Below, piece by piece: positions 28,301 to 43,300 of a stretch of DNA of 64,000 bases. The position numbers and the translations under genes were made by a program. Source of the stretch: Antedon bifida (taxonomy: Eukaryota; Echinodermata; Crinoidea; Comatulida; Antedonidae); the NCBI GenBank assembly GCA_963402885.1, contig OY727096.1, forward strand, positions 1,488,001 to 1,552,000, written 5' to 3'. Each line of letters opens with the position of its first letter. The stretch's first letter is position 1. Below the pieces are notes generated by a model. The model searched no databases. It saw only the letters and a list, made by a program, of their open reading frames with translations, and was not told where the DNA came from.

Positions 28301-31300
28301 AATACAATAATATCTAATATTTTTCTAAGGAAATTTTTTGATGCGGATACTGCAAAAGACAGATTATTATTAGTGCAATGCGATGCAAGTAGTGACACAA
28401 CAAATCTGATTTCCTGCGCTTCCTATCGAGTGCAAGATGAACGAGAGAATGCATTTACTGCAGCCAGAGCTCGTGCCGTGGAAGAAGAGAAGAAGAAGAA
28501 AAGAAGCAAAGCTCATGTAGTCTTTGTTATTCAGCTTCCTCGGGTTAAGAGATGCTTTAATGGATTTCAAGGTACTGTATATACTGTGATTTAACAATAT
28601 TTTAGGTTCAATAAAACATAAACTGAACAAATTAATTGATTTTTAGTTGCTGAGGAGGTTTTGGAAGTAAAGTCAAATTGGCCTCGAGATTGAGTGCAGT
28701 CAGATAATTTTCATTTCAAGAAAGCAGGAAGACAGCGGATAATATCTTTATAACTGTTTTTTTTAGGTGGACTATGGTCATCTGCTCACATCGATCACCT
28801 TCAACCGCCTAAAAAAAATTGTCCAGATGTTTCCAAACTTTTAGGCCGACCAATAAGTGTATTACTACTTTCAGTTCAAAAAGAACAGCAGAATAAAGAA
28901 ATTGAAAGTATCGGCAAGAGTCGTGAAGATGAAGATGTCCCAATAATGGATCTAGAAAGTTCTCCACATGATGAAGTTTCTCTTGTCAATTTCGCAGCAG
29001 TTCTTGTTGACTGTATTCATCCAGCTATGGCAAGAATTATTGATCCTTCTGATCAACGACATAGATCGACAGAGCGTGTCCGTCTGTTAGTGCAACTTAT
29101 AGAAGGAGCCTGTGCACATGGTACAAATTTATTAAGTCTTTCTTATGTTTTTATCAATTTCAAACTTTTAAGACCTATCCACTGAGTAATTTCGCATCGG
29201 CCCACCCCTTTTACAACCGGTGGTGGTAATTAGGCCTACCCAAGAGTGCTTACCATGCATGATTCACTTCTGTAGATACGCAAAACAATGCATGAGAAAT
29301 TTAAGGTAATTGATCTGTATAAACACAATAACTGAATATAAACACACAGTTAAATTTAGTTATTCACATTTATTTATTTTTAATGGAAACTGGAAATTAA
29401 TTCCTCATACAAACACAATACAATAGTATGTTAAGAAAGCTGAAACAACCTGTTTGGCTAGCTATTGTTCATGTTGTAGTTTAGAAAAACCAACAGCATG
29501 CCCATGTCATGATGATTTTTTGGTTTCATTCTCTTTTTTGTTTTTACTTATATTAATCTTTTGTTCAGAATTTATAAATTCAATGAAACATCTTATTGCC
29601 AGTCTCATAAAAGAGAAAGAAGGCAAAGAGAAAGAAGGCAGAGGACTAAATCCTTCAGATTGGTTAAGCAGAAAAGGTCTAGACATCAAGGAGGTTCAGG
29701 AGAGCGGGACATTTAGGTGAGTATTCATTTGACACCATTATTATACAGTAATTATTTTGGAATTAAAAAGTGCCATTAACTTGTTTAACTCATTGTTTCA
29801 TATCTTATATAATAATCATTTAAAAAAGTTTAGCTTTGACATTGGCTTTTTAATGTTAATTGCTGTTTTCCTTGACGCAGACAAGCATGTTGGCAACGTT
29901 TAACATCAACTGTGGCCTCATTTCTGGCTGAAGTAATTGCTGCCTGTGACACCAGTAACAACCTCCACCTTCTGATGTCTGACCAAACAGACCATCATTG
30001 GGCTCACCGTCTTTGGCTTAATATATTCTCTTCCAAAGACTTGATGAATATGACCTATGACATGTGCCTTTCTCCTGAGAAAAAAATCCAGAGGTCAGAA
30101 GTACCGGTCTTGGAGCAAGGATTTGGTGGTAAATCATTCACAGCCAAATTCCCATTCTCTTGGATTGTGAAGAGAAAATTGGATGACATTTGGAAATTTG
30201 CATCTGAAGCAAAAGGTAGTTTCTTGTAAACCTACTGTACACTTCAATTTGATACTTGCAATGTAATTAAGGCCAAGTTATAATATTTTGAAGCCAACAA
30301 GTTTAAAGATAATATTTACACAAAATAAATTATGTTTGATAGGTGGAGCAGAAAAATCAGCAGATCAGCAGTTCTTGCGGAACATACAAGAATCAGAGAT
30401 TGGAAAATTCCTCCATGTTGCCATGACTACTGGTAGCAGTAAAGATGTTATTCAAAGCTACATCTCGGACTTTGTCAGCATGGCTTGCAAGACGACACAA
30501 GTTGATGAATACATGGTATGTATTTAACATTCTTGGAATCTTGTAGGTGATCAAAAATTAATCTACATTCAAATTTGTTTCGTTTCACAGAATGGAAGAT
30601 AGCACCATCTTCTGTTGAGTAAAGTGTGAATGTAGCTTTAATTTTGATGAATCTAACCTTCTCATTTTTTTTTATTTTGTTGCCACAATTTCGGTGGATT
30701 TTTGTTTTTGTTTATGTGTTTATGAATTTTTTTGAAAAGCTACATTCACATGAAATATGCGACATCATTCAATTTTCCATTATTTAATCAACTGTGGCAT
30801 TTAAATGTAGCTTTTCCTCAGTATTGCACTGTTTGCTTCTATAAATCCAAAATTTAATTTTGATTTGTTTTATACCTATAATCAAGAAGTCACAATACAA
30901 TACATAATGACGTACTGTCAGTTCTGTAATTTAAAGATGTATTGTCCCCCAAAAACATGAAAAATGAAGATTAATTAAATCAGACTTTGAATATGTTATT
31001 TTGTAGTTTTAATAAAGTTAATCACTTCCATAGAAAAAAAACGAAAAAAAATTATGTTTTCACTTGTAAAATGACAAAATAAATGGTTAAATTCAACCAA
31101 AAATCCATTGGCTGGCAATTGACCATTTTTTGCTTTAAATTACATTTTTTCAGGTAAACACAATTTTTTTGGATCCAATTTTTTGGTCAAAGTGGATAAC
31201 TATTATGTTACATTAAAATGGAATATTAAAAAAAAAATTGTTTACGAATTATTTTTTCAGGGGGACAATACATCTTTAAGTGAATGGTGGAATGATTAAA

Positions 31301-34300
31301 GTAATCAATGGCTAACCTTTCTTAATTTTATATCAATAGCTTATCTGCCAACAGTTAAGTAACTCATCTTTGTCAATTGTACAAAACCTTGGTGGTCGAG
31401 TTGAAAGTGTTGACCTTGTTGCTGGTGTGCATTTGGCCTTTATCAAGTTGCAAGCAAGATTTGAACACTTTTCACAGATCGTTGAACTATGCCCAGGTGT
31501 TTTGACAAAACTAGAAGAAGAAGAAGAGATTAAAAGTGAAGGAGAAATGGTATGAATCATTTAATAATAAAGTTGCCACATTTTACTTTTTTTTTAGAGA
31601 CTGTCAGTAACATGAAGGGACAGTATGCTCATTTTGAAATAGCATTATAATTGAAGGTGCAGTGTGGAATTAGCACCAAACCTACTGAATTTAAAATTAA
31701 ATATATTTGTTTGTGTTGTAGACACTCGACATAACAAGTCTAAAATATGTATTGGACAGTTTCAAGTATAAAGAAAAGAGTCTCAATCAAGATTTTCGCA
31801 CACAAGAAGGACAACGGAAATGGCTGAAAGAAATACATATTGTGTTTCCATTGGTTCAGAGAGTGATGGAATTGTTTAAGAAAGACAATGGGATTTACAG
31901 TGAAAGAAACGAAATAATTCTAGATGAATGCAGGTACATTAACTAACTACCTAACAAATGATTCTTCCTCATGTTGCAGGATCAGGGGGAACTTTTATAT
32001 AACACAATTGTATTTATGTAAAACAATAAAATACACAATTCATTTTCCAAATTTGATGGTAAAGGATAGGTAGAAAAGTAAGTGGGGTAGGGATGCAAAA
32101 TAAGCTCAGCTATAAATGACCCTACCATGTCAAAAGTTCAGGTCTTTTTGTAATAGCCATATTTCAACATTTTGTCAGATGTTTATGGTCGAGGATAACA
32201 GTGATGAAGCTTTTCTTTGAGCATGTCTCTTTGCCAAATGATGAGTTTGCACAATTGATCTCACAACAGTGCAAGACAATGTGGATGGTATGTATAGACT
32301 TTTCTAGAATATTGTTTGTTTACAGCTTAGTTTAACTCCTTTGAAGTAATAAAAATAATAAACAAATTTGTATAAAAATGACAATAAAAGAAATAACAGA
32401 GTGAATACAATGATTACATAACAAACTTATGCGATAATTATATATCATTTTTCGGTCACTAATATCGACACATGATGCGTAATTAACCAATCAAACGGCA
32501 AGAATACAAGCAGATGTATTATAACAATTAATATTTATATTAATCATTCAAAATTGTGAGTTTTATTGCAGGCACTAGGAGAACAAGCAAATTTGAAGAC
32601 AGATAAGTCGATAGTCATTTTGGTTAATATCCTGAATGGCATGAACAAGAAAGCTGGTAAAGCTTATTATGAGTAAGTAACTATTTTATTTACGGATTCA
32701 TTTATTTTATTTACATATTAACAATTTTACTGTGATTGTGATTTTCTCATTTGCAATATTATTATTTATAAAATGCATTCAAGGATGAAGCCAATCAGAG
32801 CGCTCAAAGGTGCGCAGCAAAATAGCATAACAGTATCGCGTATGGCAGATTATCAATCGCACTAATTTTCATCTGTTCCGCAGCCCCTTTTAAAATCAAA
32901 ACAAACATACCACTAATATATCTTGTCATTTCTGGTACACAACTGTTTTGCTAGGCCTAGGCTAGGCAGTGATTTGGTCGAGGTGCGAAGCTGAAGGGAA
33001 ATACAGTCCTATATATTATATATAGTCCTGAGAAATGCATCTTCATTTAAAGATTTAAACCTATTTTTGCTATTTCCGAGGATATTGACAGCTTTGAGGA
33101 GAGTTTTCATCAATCACAAGATCTTTGGTGAAAATTATACTTTTATAGGGTGCTATGTAAGCATAGACATAAATAGGTTAGGTGAAATATCATTGTAATA
33201 TAATTTACTAATACCAACTTTAGAAGAAGAATTGGTGGATTGTGGCCATTGAACCTGATTATCATCTGTGGGAAAGACGCATGTGCGCCAATTAAACCAT
33301 GCAGTGTATTGATTTTGAGCAAAAGTAGAGGAAAAAGTCATAGACTCTAGTACAGTGTGGTTGAAAATACAGAACAATTCAAATGAATTTAAACTTGTGA
33401 TTGAACCATAAAAAATTAACATTTACTAGTTATACTTTTATTGTTTAAAACTGCTATTAATTTCTAAGGAGTGGAATCCATGAATGTGGATTTTGTGAAG
33501 AAAGCATTGCAGATCCTGTCATGCTCCCATGTAAGCCAAAACAACATGTATTCTGTAAGAAGTGCGTAGAAGAATACTTCAAAACAGCAAAAGCTAAAAG
33601 ATGTCCAACATGCAAGACAGAATATCCTCGAGATTTTGTATGTAAAGTAAAATCTCAAGTAAGGTAAGGACATGTCATACAATTTTTACTTGTTTTGCCA
33701 CCGACATATTATCATATAAATCTGTGTTGAGCAGACTTATTCAAAATTTAAGGTATTCAGTCAATCCATTCTACTGGAAATGTTTAAAAATTGTGTGAAA
33801 TTGAAATATAATGTATTGAAACAAACTTAGTATATAGATTTTTTCCTTTGAATTTTAGTGAGGTTATTGCAAAGCACAACACATTTAGACAGTGCTGTAA
33901 CTCGTTCTTCATGGAAGTCATCTCGCAGCTTTGTTTTGCGGATGGAACGCCACCAAGTAAAGAGGTCATCAAGAGGTTGCTAGGATATGTTACAATCGAT
34001 TCAAAGAAACAGAAGCAACCTGCCACCAAGAAGGTGTCACCATTTCCAGAGGATTGCATCGATCCAAATCCTGTTGTCAGATCGTTTCTACTTCAGCTCT
34101 TACTTCAGTCAAAGTGAGTTCTTAAATATGTATTTGTTATGATAGCATTAGTGACAATAAAGGGTATTACAATTTCAAAGCAATTAGTTTACCTCTCATT
34201 TTTTGCATCAAACTCTTGAAATAAAATTATAGCAAAAATTGTAACAAACAAATATTTAACTGACTCTAGTACACAAACTCTGCAAAGCCTGAATTGGTTG

Positions 34301-37300
34301 AACCTAAATAAAAGACTGTATATAAATGAAGCTATTACTATGTTTAAAATTATGAATAACTTCTTGCACCTCCATATTTAATAAATAAATTTAAAAACAA
34401 TTACTATAACTAAGTCAAATTTAATAGTACCAAAAAAAACTACAAAAAAGAAGCTTATCATATAGAGGTTTGGAATGAGCTAAAAAGTGAAGGTTAATTA
34501 TGATAAAAAGAGAAAAAGACCTGGTATTTTCACTGAAAAGTTACGGTTAAATCTATTTGTTTGACGATCGATTAAAAGCGGGCCGCTTAAATGATTAGAA
34601 TCGATTTATTTTTCACATTTTTAACCGTTAAAGACAGAAAAAATGATCATATGTCTATATAGTATTATTTTTACGTAAAATGTAGTTTGTGACCTTAAGT
34701 AATTAGATTGAAAAAACAGAAAGTATTTTTAAGGTCTTTTTTTTGTGTTAGTTTTCTTTTAAGCATGGCCTTACTGAAAAATAAATTTAATTGAGTTAAG
34801 TTTCCGTGATTAAAAAAAGCTTTATTATATTATCACTGATAAAACATTATTGTGACATTTCACAGCCTTGAACAAGTAAAAGAACATGTAGAAGGATATC
34901 TTAAAAATTGCAAATCATTTATGAAAGACTCTAATGCTGTTAGCATCTGCACATTGTTTATAAACTGTTTAGAGGTATGTACAGTATCTATTGCAATCAG
35001 CTAAATGACCATGAGAACATTTGCTGCTTTACTCGTTGTTTTTACCTTATTAGATATTCTTCATTGTCATTTTAAGATTTGTTTAGACTTAAGATTACCC
35101 CCATGTTAATTGAATAACTGCATTTGGCACAACTCCACCCCCCCCCCCCCCCTCCTCCAGTTATTACAGTTAAGCCACTGTACACTTACATGAGTCACTG
35201 TCACAATGAACTATGTCTTTTCGTTTAAAATGTTAACCTAATTTTTTTTTTTTAGGACACATACTATTCAGGCGTGTCTCAAGACTCTGCTGATAATCAA
35301 ATCTGTGAGCTCATACAAGATGCTCATAACAAACTTCAAAGTGCTCAAGTATTCTTTACAAGACCGAATACTGATGATAGGGGTTCATTAAGTGTTCAAT
35401 TACTTGAAGCCATAGCACAGATACGGTTTGCTTTTACAATTCTTATTGATGTCGTAAAGCAACATCATGATTTTATAAACATCAAACGTCAGGTAAATTT
35501 TATGATAGTCACAAATTTAAGATAATATAATTACTTTTTTTATGCACCATTCTTTAGGTATAGTCACAATGCTTGATATTAGTGTATGCTTAGTTTCGTT
35601 TAAGTTTTTACTTTTCTTTCTTTGGATGCACCATTAGGTATTGTCTAACATCGGCTGATGCAAAAGTCTTATCCAATAAAATATCATCATTAGTATTATT
35701 ATAGTACAACAAGCACTGAAAATAATGATGTAATTATCAAAGCATTTTAAATTTAGAATATATGTAGATATAGGATCTGGTTTTGCATATTATACATTGT
35801 TTTTTAATTCTTGAAATGAATAGGAATAATCAATATTATGGGATGTTTATTTATTTTTTTTTTTTTTTAGTTAAGCAAGCTACTTAATGAAGCATGTGAG
35901 TTTTGCAAGGAGAACAAGCAAGCTCAACTGTACTTAGTGAGATACATGTACAAGGCTTATGGTAGAGATGCTATAAACCAACTCAAAGATGATGTCCAGT
36001 TAGACTGGATCTTACCAGATGAGCTGAAAGTTCAGGTTTGTTTATTTGGGTTTTTTTCTCAGATGTTACATTTGATGGATAATATATCTCCTTAATACTA
36101 ATTATGCTTACAATAGGACAAGATAAGTATACAAAGTGTGAAATTCTTACATAAGTATATTCCTGCTTCAGAACATTTCTATTTAAAAAAAAAATATTTT
36201 CTTGATCTGGAAACCATTTCCACCTTTGACTTATAATTAAGAAAAGTCTTACTTTAAGATTTAATTGATTACCACAGGAACAGAGTATTCCAGATTATTT
36301 TGTCATTGTTGGCGATACGTACAAAAGCATTCGGGAAGCTGTTGGTGAATGTGTGGTGGACAAAGACTTTAAGAAAATGTCTAAAGTGATTCTGGTATGT
36401 TTAAAACATTTACACTTTTTAATTCTACAGTTAGTTCCTATTGCACTCTATTTCATTATATAATATTTTGGTAATATTGGTTTGGAATCTGATGATTTTG
36501 GTAATGGCTAACATAGTCTACTAGTCTATGAAATATTTTATTAAAAGAAATGTTTTATATATCATTGATTAATTTTGTTTAATTTAGCTGTTTTTATTCA
36601 TGTAGAATGTAAAAGGAGAAGAAAAACAAAAAGAAGTCTGCTTGCTTCTTTCCTTGTTTAGAGAGATAACAATGAACGCTGCAACACAAGTAGAAGCTAA
36701 AATGATCAGTTTAGAGGTACAGAGCTACAATTTCTGCATCATGCAATATATTGTACTTACTGTGTGACCTGTCTGACATATTCATTTTTTATTTTAACTT
36801 CAATTGAGACAAAAGTGTCCAATGTACAAATGTGCCATCATATATTGTTTTAATAAAGTGACATTTTTTTTTTTTTTATGTAAAACAGAACTTCGGAAAA
36901 GTGCTTCAGAATTTTCCATTCCTCAGAAATAAGGTAGATTTTTAAAATGAAAATACTTTTTATAGTTGATTTACATGTCTAGGCCTACTGTTGCTTTTTT
37001 GTGTCTTTGGCAAAGATGCTCGCTAAATTTACTTAGTCTATGAGATGTTCAACCGGTGTATATTAAAGATATATTGTCTCCCTGAAATAATAATGTTTTT
37101 GTATTTTTTTTTACACAAAAAAATAGTCAAATTGGCTGCTAGCCAATGGGTTTTTGTTTTTGTGTTTGTTTTGTCTTTTTATAAGTAATTAAGAACACAA
37201 TTTGTTTTATTAAAACTACAAAAATGGCCTATTCAAAATCTGATTTTATTGATTTTTGGGAGAGAATACATCTTTAATACAAATATACAATGTTTGGACA

Positions 37301-40300
37301 ATTTTCTCATTGTTTGCAGGTTGTAGCAGACACACTGTTAATGAACAGGAATGAGCATCATGTTCTTAGAGTTATGCCAGATTCGAGCCATCAAGACTAC
37401 TGTATTCAGGGGGCTGTGACTCACCTCCAAATTGTTCTTAGTGTAGTTGATCGGAAATCACTAACACAGTGCCTTGCTACATTGATGAGAGATCCATCAC
37501 AAATGCAGGTAAGATTATTTCTTTCTTTTTTTTTGGCATTGACAAATAATAATATTAATTGTACCGTTCACACTGTAATTTTTTATATCTATATTAGATC
37601 AGAATTTTCTATTAAAACAAATTAATATAAAAACAAACAATGAGGCAAGCCATTATTCTATTATTTCAAAATTTATTTACAGTTAAGGTATGGAAATCTG
37701 GTCAGATATCTTGTACATTTAGAAGTCATAATGCTTATGTTTTGTTGCATCACACACAGTTTGAATTGATTAAATTCTCACAATACATCCAACAAATTAC
37801 TGCTAAATTGTTTAATTTATAAGCTGCAAAAAAGCACAGAGTCTCAAAGTGGTGTAAAAAACAGGTGAAAATGGAGAAAGCTAAAGTCTATGCCAGCACC
37901 CAAACCAAAGAATGGGGATACGCCTTTGTTGCTAAATAGAGTTCGAACTAATGAACTGCAGTTACCACCTGTGAGTCAATATAAGTCTCCTTATGACTCG
38001 GTTACCACCTGCTGTACTGGAATTTAAAGCTTTTTTTAATCTTATTTCATTGCAGAATTCATATTTACCAGCAATGCCACAAGATGAGAGAATGGAATCT
38101 GTGAAAGCAATTCGCCAATCAAGTAATGATCAGAACTTGACCTGGTATGGTAAGTCAATATAAAGACCACTTCTATAGGATTTATAAGGTTAATGGTCCA
38201 GGTACAAGTGCTGGTTCATACTGTCTGACACTGACAAATAATAGTGTTTTGATTAAATCTGTTGTTTTGTTTTATATAGAATGCCCAAATGGTCACATTT
38301 ATGCTATAGGAAATGTAAGTAAACATTAATATCTAAACAAAATTAAAGATGTCAATACTACAATAACAATATTACAATAGAGTCACAAAATTGTATATCA
38401 TGACAGGATGATTTTATGTTGTTGATATATAGATTGTATAATAAACAATATTTTGTTCCATCTTGGTCAGTTTGCCAAATCTTACTACAACATTTATTAT
38501 TATGTTATGACATCTAATACAATTTTTTTACCTTTTTTAGTGTGGCGAGCCAACTTCTAGTGGAAATTGTCCGGAATGTAACTTACCTATAGGAGGGAGC
38601 TCATATCAATTGCATGATGGCAACAAGAAAAAGGACATAGCTTCAATGTAAGTTTGAACATATGTTTAGCAAATTGTTCACTTTTTCTAGGCCTAGACTG
38701 GTAGTATAGTGGTATATTGTTGTCAACCATAATAGTAAACAATTTAACACTACAATTTATATAGCATACAGCCAAATCATACTTCATATCTGCAATTGAT
38801 AGAATTTTAGAGAGAGATCAGTCTGTTAAATATAACCCTTGCTGCTCAAAATTGCTTTTACTTTTTAATCTTGTGTTATACTCAAAATAATAATAGTTAA
38901 TACTAATCAAATTAAACTTAATTAATCAGTATAGCAATTACTAAAATGAAACTTTTTTTAGGTGTGATAAAACATCAAAAGGTCATGTGCTTGGCGACGC
39001 ACAGTCACATGGTAACCAGATAGTTTGTGAAAGAACAATGAACTGTGTAACAACTGCTATTGTGCGATTCCTGTTGCATAGCAGCATGCTACTGGGTACA
39101 GAATGTGAACATGGACCTCAGGTAGAATCTTTATATAAAATATAACATTACTTTCTTCTTTCAAATACAATAGCAACATTTTGATTTCACATAGCACTAC
39201 ATGACTATTATTGAGTCTAACGGAGCATGCTCATATTTTTCTGAGCATGTGCAAAATTACATTTCAACACAATATGAATATTATTATAGTACGATCATGA
39301 ATGGAAAGGTTGCAACAAAATAAACATAACGATATATAATGATGGGCTTATTCTTTATAATATTTTCTAATTTTTACCAATCTTGGAGAAGGTCATACTG
39401 TATGAATGCTGCAGAGAACTATTACAATTACAGGAATATATATGTGTAAATAAATCGGCCGATTAAATTTCATTTTAGTCATTATTGAAACTCTTCTAAA
39501 TTGTTATTATCGTCTATTGACTTCTTCCTTTTCACTTTAATATAAATTGCTTAAAATCTGGTTTTTATTTTAAACAATTGATATAGGCCTATAATATAAT
39601 TTGATAAAATATGCCATATTGTGTATCTGAACAGAAACCTAACATTTTCATTTTTTTCATAATAACCTTGTGTTTCTTGTGTTTTTTTTTAAGCCAATAA
39701 ACCGTATAATTCAACCAGATCCACATAATGTCCTTGAGTTTCTATGGAGACATCTACATAATGATGTGCGACTGTTGTCAGTAGCAACAGGCAAAAGCAG
39801 GGATGACTGTATCTTTATTCTGCATAAAGTCATTGACAACATTTTCCAAACAAAAGTTGCAGGTATAATCAACATTTTGGGTTTTGGTCAGGGTATGGTC
39901 AGAGGTTAGAAAATATGAAATAGTCAGTCAGTAGCAACATAAGGGTGAGGGTACAGATAAATTCTTGTTTCAACCATTACAGTAATGATATATTATCATG
40001 TAAATTGCCAATGAATTTCTGATAACATAACTTTATTTGTTTAATACACCAAGTGTATAGTACCAAGATTTGATTTCAATAATCAACATGCATTTGAATG
40101 TAGGTTAGGTCACATTGATAAATATTGTTCATTTTTTGTAGATGATTTACAATCTGGTTTTCATCAACTGCTAACATCAAAGAATTGTAGAAAAGCTTGG
40201 GAAGAAAACTTTACAGCAGCATACATAAAACCTGCACTTCAGGTAACAGAATGAAGAAAATAACAAGATGCTGATGACTTTTTTGTTACCAGGAATGTAA

Positions 40301-43300
40301 TTGGTCTTGGTTGAAGTGGAATAGCCAACTAGCCTCTTATTTTCATGAAGTTTTTTTCTCGCAACCAGTTTCTTCTATCTGATTTACCACCCCACCTGCA
40401 CTCACTCTTTTAATTTAGCTTTGTCCCTCAAAATTAATATTTGTTTTGTTTCCTATCTCTATCTAGGATCTTGACGAAATGATCAATGAATCAAACAAGA
40501 CATTAAGCGAGGACAAACGCCTTAGCAACGACCCCTTAATGTGTCTGCTGAATGCAACAATTGAGCCTGAAGACCTTGGTAAACTGACTGACACATCCCA
40601 CGTTTGGCAGCATCGTAGTCGCATCACAATATACAGCATCCATCAAGCTTTGGAAAATGAACAAGATGATGATAACTTGCTTGTACTTAAACATTTCATG
40701 GAAAAGGTTTGTAAGATGATGACAAAAGTAAAACTAATGGTGCTGTAATTATTAATTAATTTAAGAGTTCTCTGGCCTCAAAAGTCACATTGATACTTTC
40801 TAGTGCTATGTAAGTAACCATGGACATTTACTAAGCAACTTGTATAAATCGTTAAAACTGTTAGGTTCTTGCAGTAGTACAGTAATTCATTTTTGTTCAC
40901 TATGAAACATATTGTCATTAATGCTGACCAACATTTAAAAAAAAATATAAGTGTAGGGTATTACTAATGTTTTTTTTGTGCAGGAAAAGCATTTAAGATT
41001 TGTGCGATATCTACCAGACATTGTACAATTACAACGTCTACTAATCAACAAGTTCAACCGACATATTGATGCATCTGAAGCAATCAACTTAACCATTTCA
41101 ACATTTATGAACCAACTCTCTGGTAATTATTTTTCCTTATATTTGTTTTTTTTATTAAACTTATTAATAAGCTGAATTAATTGATATTTATTTCTATCTA
41201 TTTTTATCTGTTATTTAACTATTTGATATTATTCTCCATCTCAGTGTGATCTTTACATAGATATCATAAAACTGAATTTTATTGGTCACATTTTTGGTAA
41301 ATTTCCATTAGATACAGTTTATAATAATAAAAGTTGTTTGTTTTAGGGTTGGAAAAGGCAGAGTTTAAACGTTTGATTGACACGTTCATCCATGCATGGA
41401 ATTCTCTTAGACAAGATGTTGCAGCAATAGGTAAAATTCTCCCTTTATATTAAAACTGTTTATATTATATTTCTTACTGTATATTATTTCTTGTGATGTA
41501 AGGCCCAACAAAACTGAATTGTTTTAATACTTGAATAAAAGAAAAAATATTGACTGTTAATTAATAATTTCAGTAAAACTACCAGTTCCAAAGGAATGCT
41601 TTTTGGAAAATGTGACGTACAACAGCGAAATAGCAATACTGTTGCCAACAAGACAGGAATATGGACTCTGTTGTATTGGTCTTGTAGATTTTCTTGTAGC
41701 TACACAAAATGAATTTCTTGGAAGATATCAAAACATCCGAAATGAGCATCTAAGGTTAGTCTGTCGTCTGGTATTTTAATAGTATTATAGATCTTAAGAG
41801 TTAGCAATGCAATATAACTACTGTATCAAACAGCATTTATTATTTACCAGATAATTTCTGGACAGCCTAACCTGTATCCCTGAACCATTTTTTTTTTCTG
41901 ATTTCTTTTTTTGTCATTTTTATTGTTTCAGCAAAGTTGAAAAGAAAGCGGACTTACTACAATCGCATTTGATTGCCTATGACCCAGACCGTGATTTGCT
42001 ACCGTTAATTTTGTCGCAATGTCAGTATATAGTAAGACCAATGGTAGGAAACCGAGTTGAATATAACCTGACTGGTCTGGAGCTCCAAGTAATCGAAAGA
42101 TTTATAAGGGGACGTGCATTTATCAATTGCAAATTTGACCAACTTTTATTCCGCCGAGATGTTCGAAATGCTGCTATCTTTGAGAATTTGCGAAATAATA
42201 TCCCTCAGGTAAAATGGAGCTTTTTTGTAGTGACTTTCTTTAAGGTTACAAATACAAATACTATATATTTTTGTTATTATTTTACTGTATTTATACCAAA
42301 TTATATACAAGTATAAATTGATTTCACCCTGCTAAAATACAAGGTTTTGATCAATCAAGATTTTGAAAATCTTGTAAAAGAGTACCATTTTCTACTCCTA
42401 AAAAACTTTATTTTCAACTTGCAGGAAGAATTTTCATCAAAGGCTCTACAATGCAGTATCCTAGCTGAACTTAAGTCATACCAAGACCTATGTGGATGCT
42501 TAGCTTCATTGGACATTGCTATTGGTTTCCTTGCCAACTACAAGCCAGAGGGCGGCATGTTAATCAATGACTACTTACGAGATAAACTTGCTATGCCACA
42601 GAACAAAGGACTAAAAAGTGCTACAGTAAGAAATATACTTTTCTTTTAATTAATTACTTTTTACTTTATTATTGTTCGATGTTATTTTATTTAGAATACA
42701 AAAACAAGAAAGTAGCATTAACAGTATACAAATTCGAAGTACTGTATTATACAAGGATTATCATAAGTGAATCGAATCACAATTGAACAAACCACTCTTT
42801 TAGTGTTTTTCTCACCCATGTAAATTGAAATCTTATCTCATATCAACTATAATATCTATTGGTGATCCCTTGATATTTCTATTTCCAGCAGTTATTTTCA
42901 TTTTCCGGTCACCTTCAGAATTACATAAAGTTTTGATTTTGTACATATTTTTACTAACATGTATAACTTCTCCAGTTGACTTGTTAAAGTTGCAACAACC
43001 TGGCACGCTTGGTTGAGCCGGGAACTCAAAACGTCTATTGTAAAAGATTCTCCTGTTTGTACCAACCTTTATTAGTACAATTATTAACAACTTCATAGGC
43101 TATAATTTCTCCAATAATATTACAACTGATCATTTCATTCATTCGCGTGAATAAACTTAAACATGAGAGTTCTTTGATCTTCATCTATTACCTTGTTTCA
43201 AGTAAGAAAAAGATCTTTTTCAAATCTCTCAAGACGGTTTAAATCTCTTGGATTACATAACTTTGTGATTGATAAATTTAGACAATCGACATCTTTAATC

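Noticed and set aside
42825-43096. Overlapping open frames on both strands in RNF213 intron 70
   Set aside because: No conserved protein words, and the flanking exons 70 and 71 join in phase without it.
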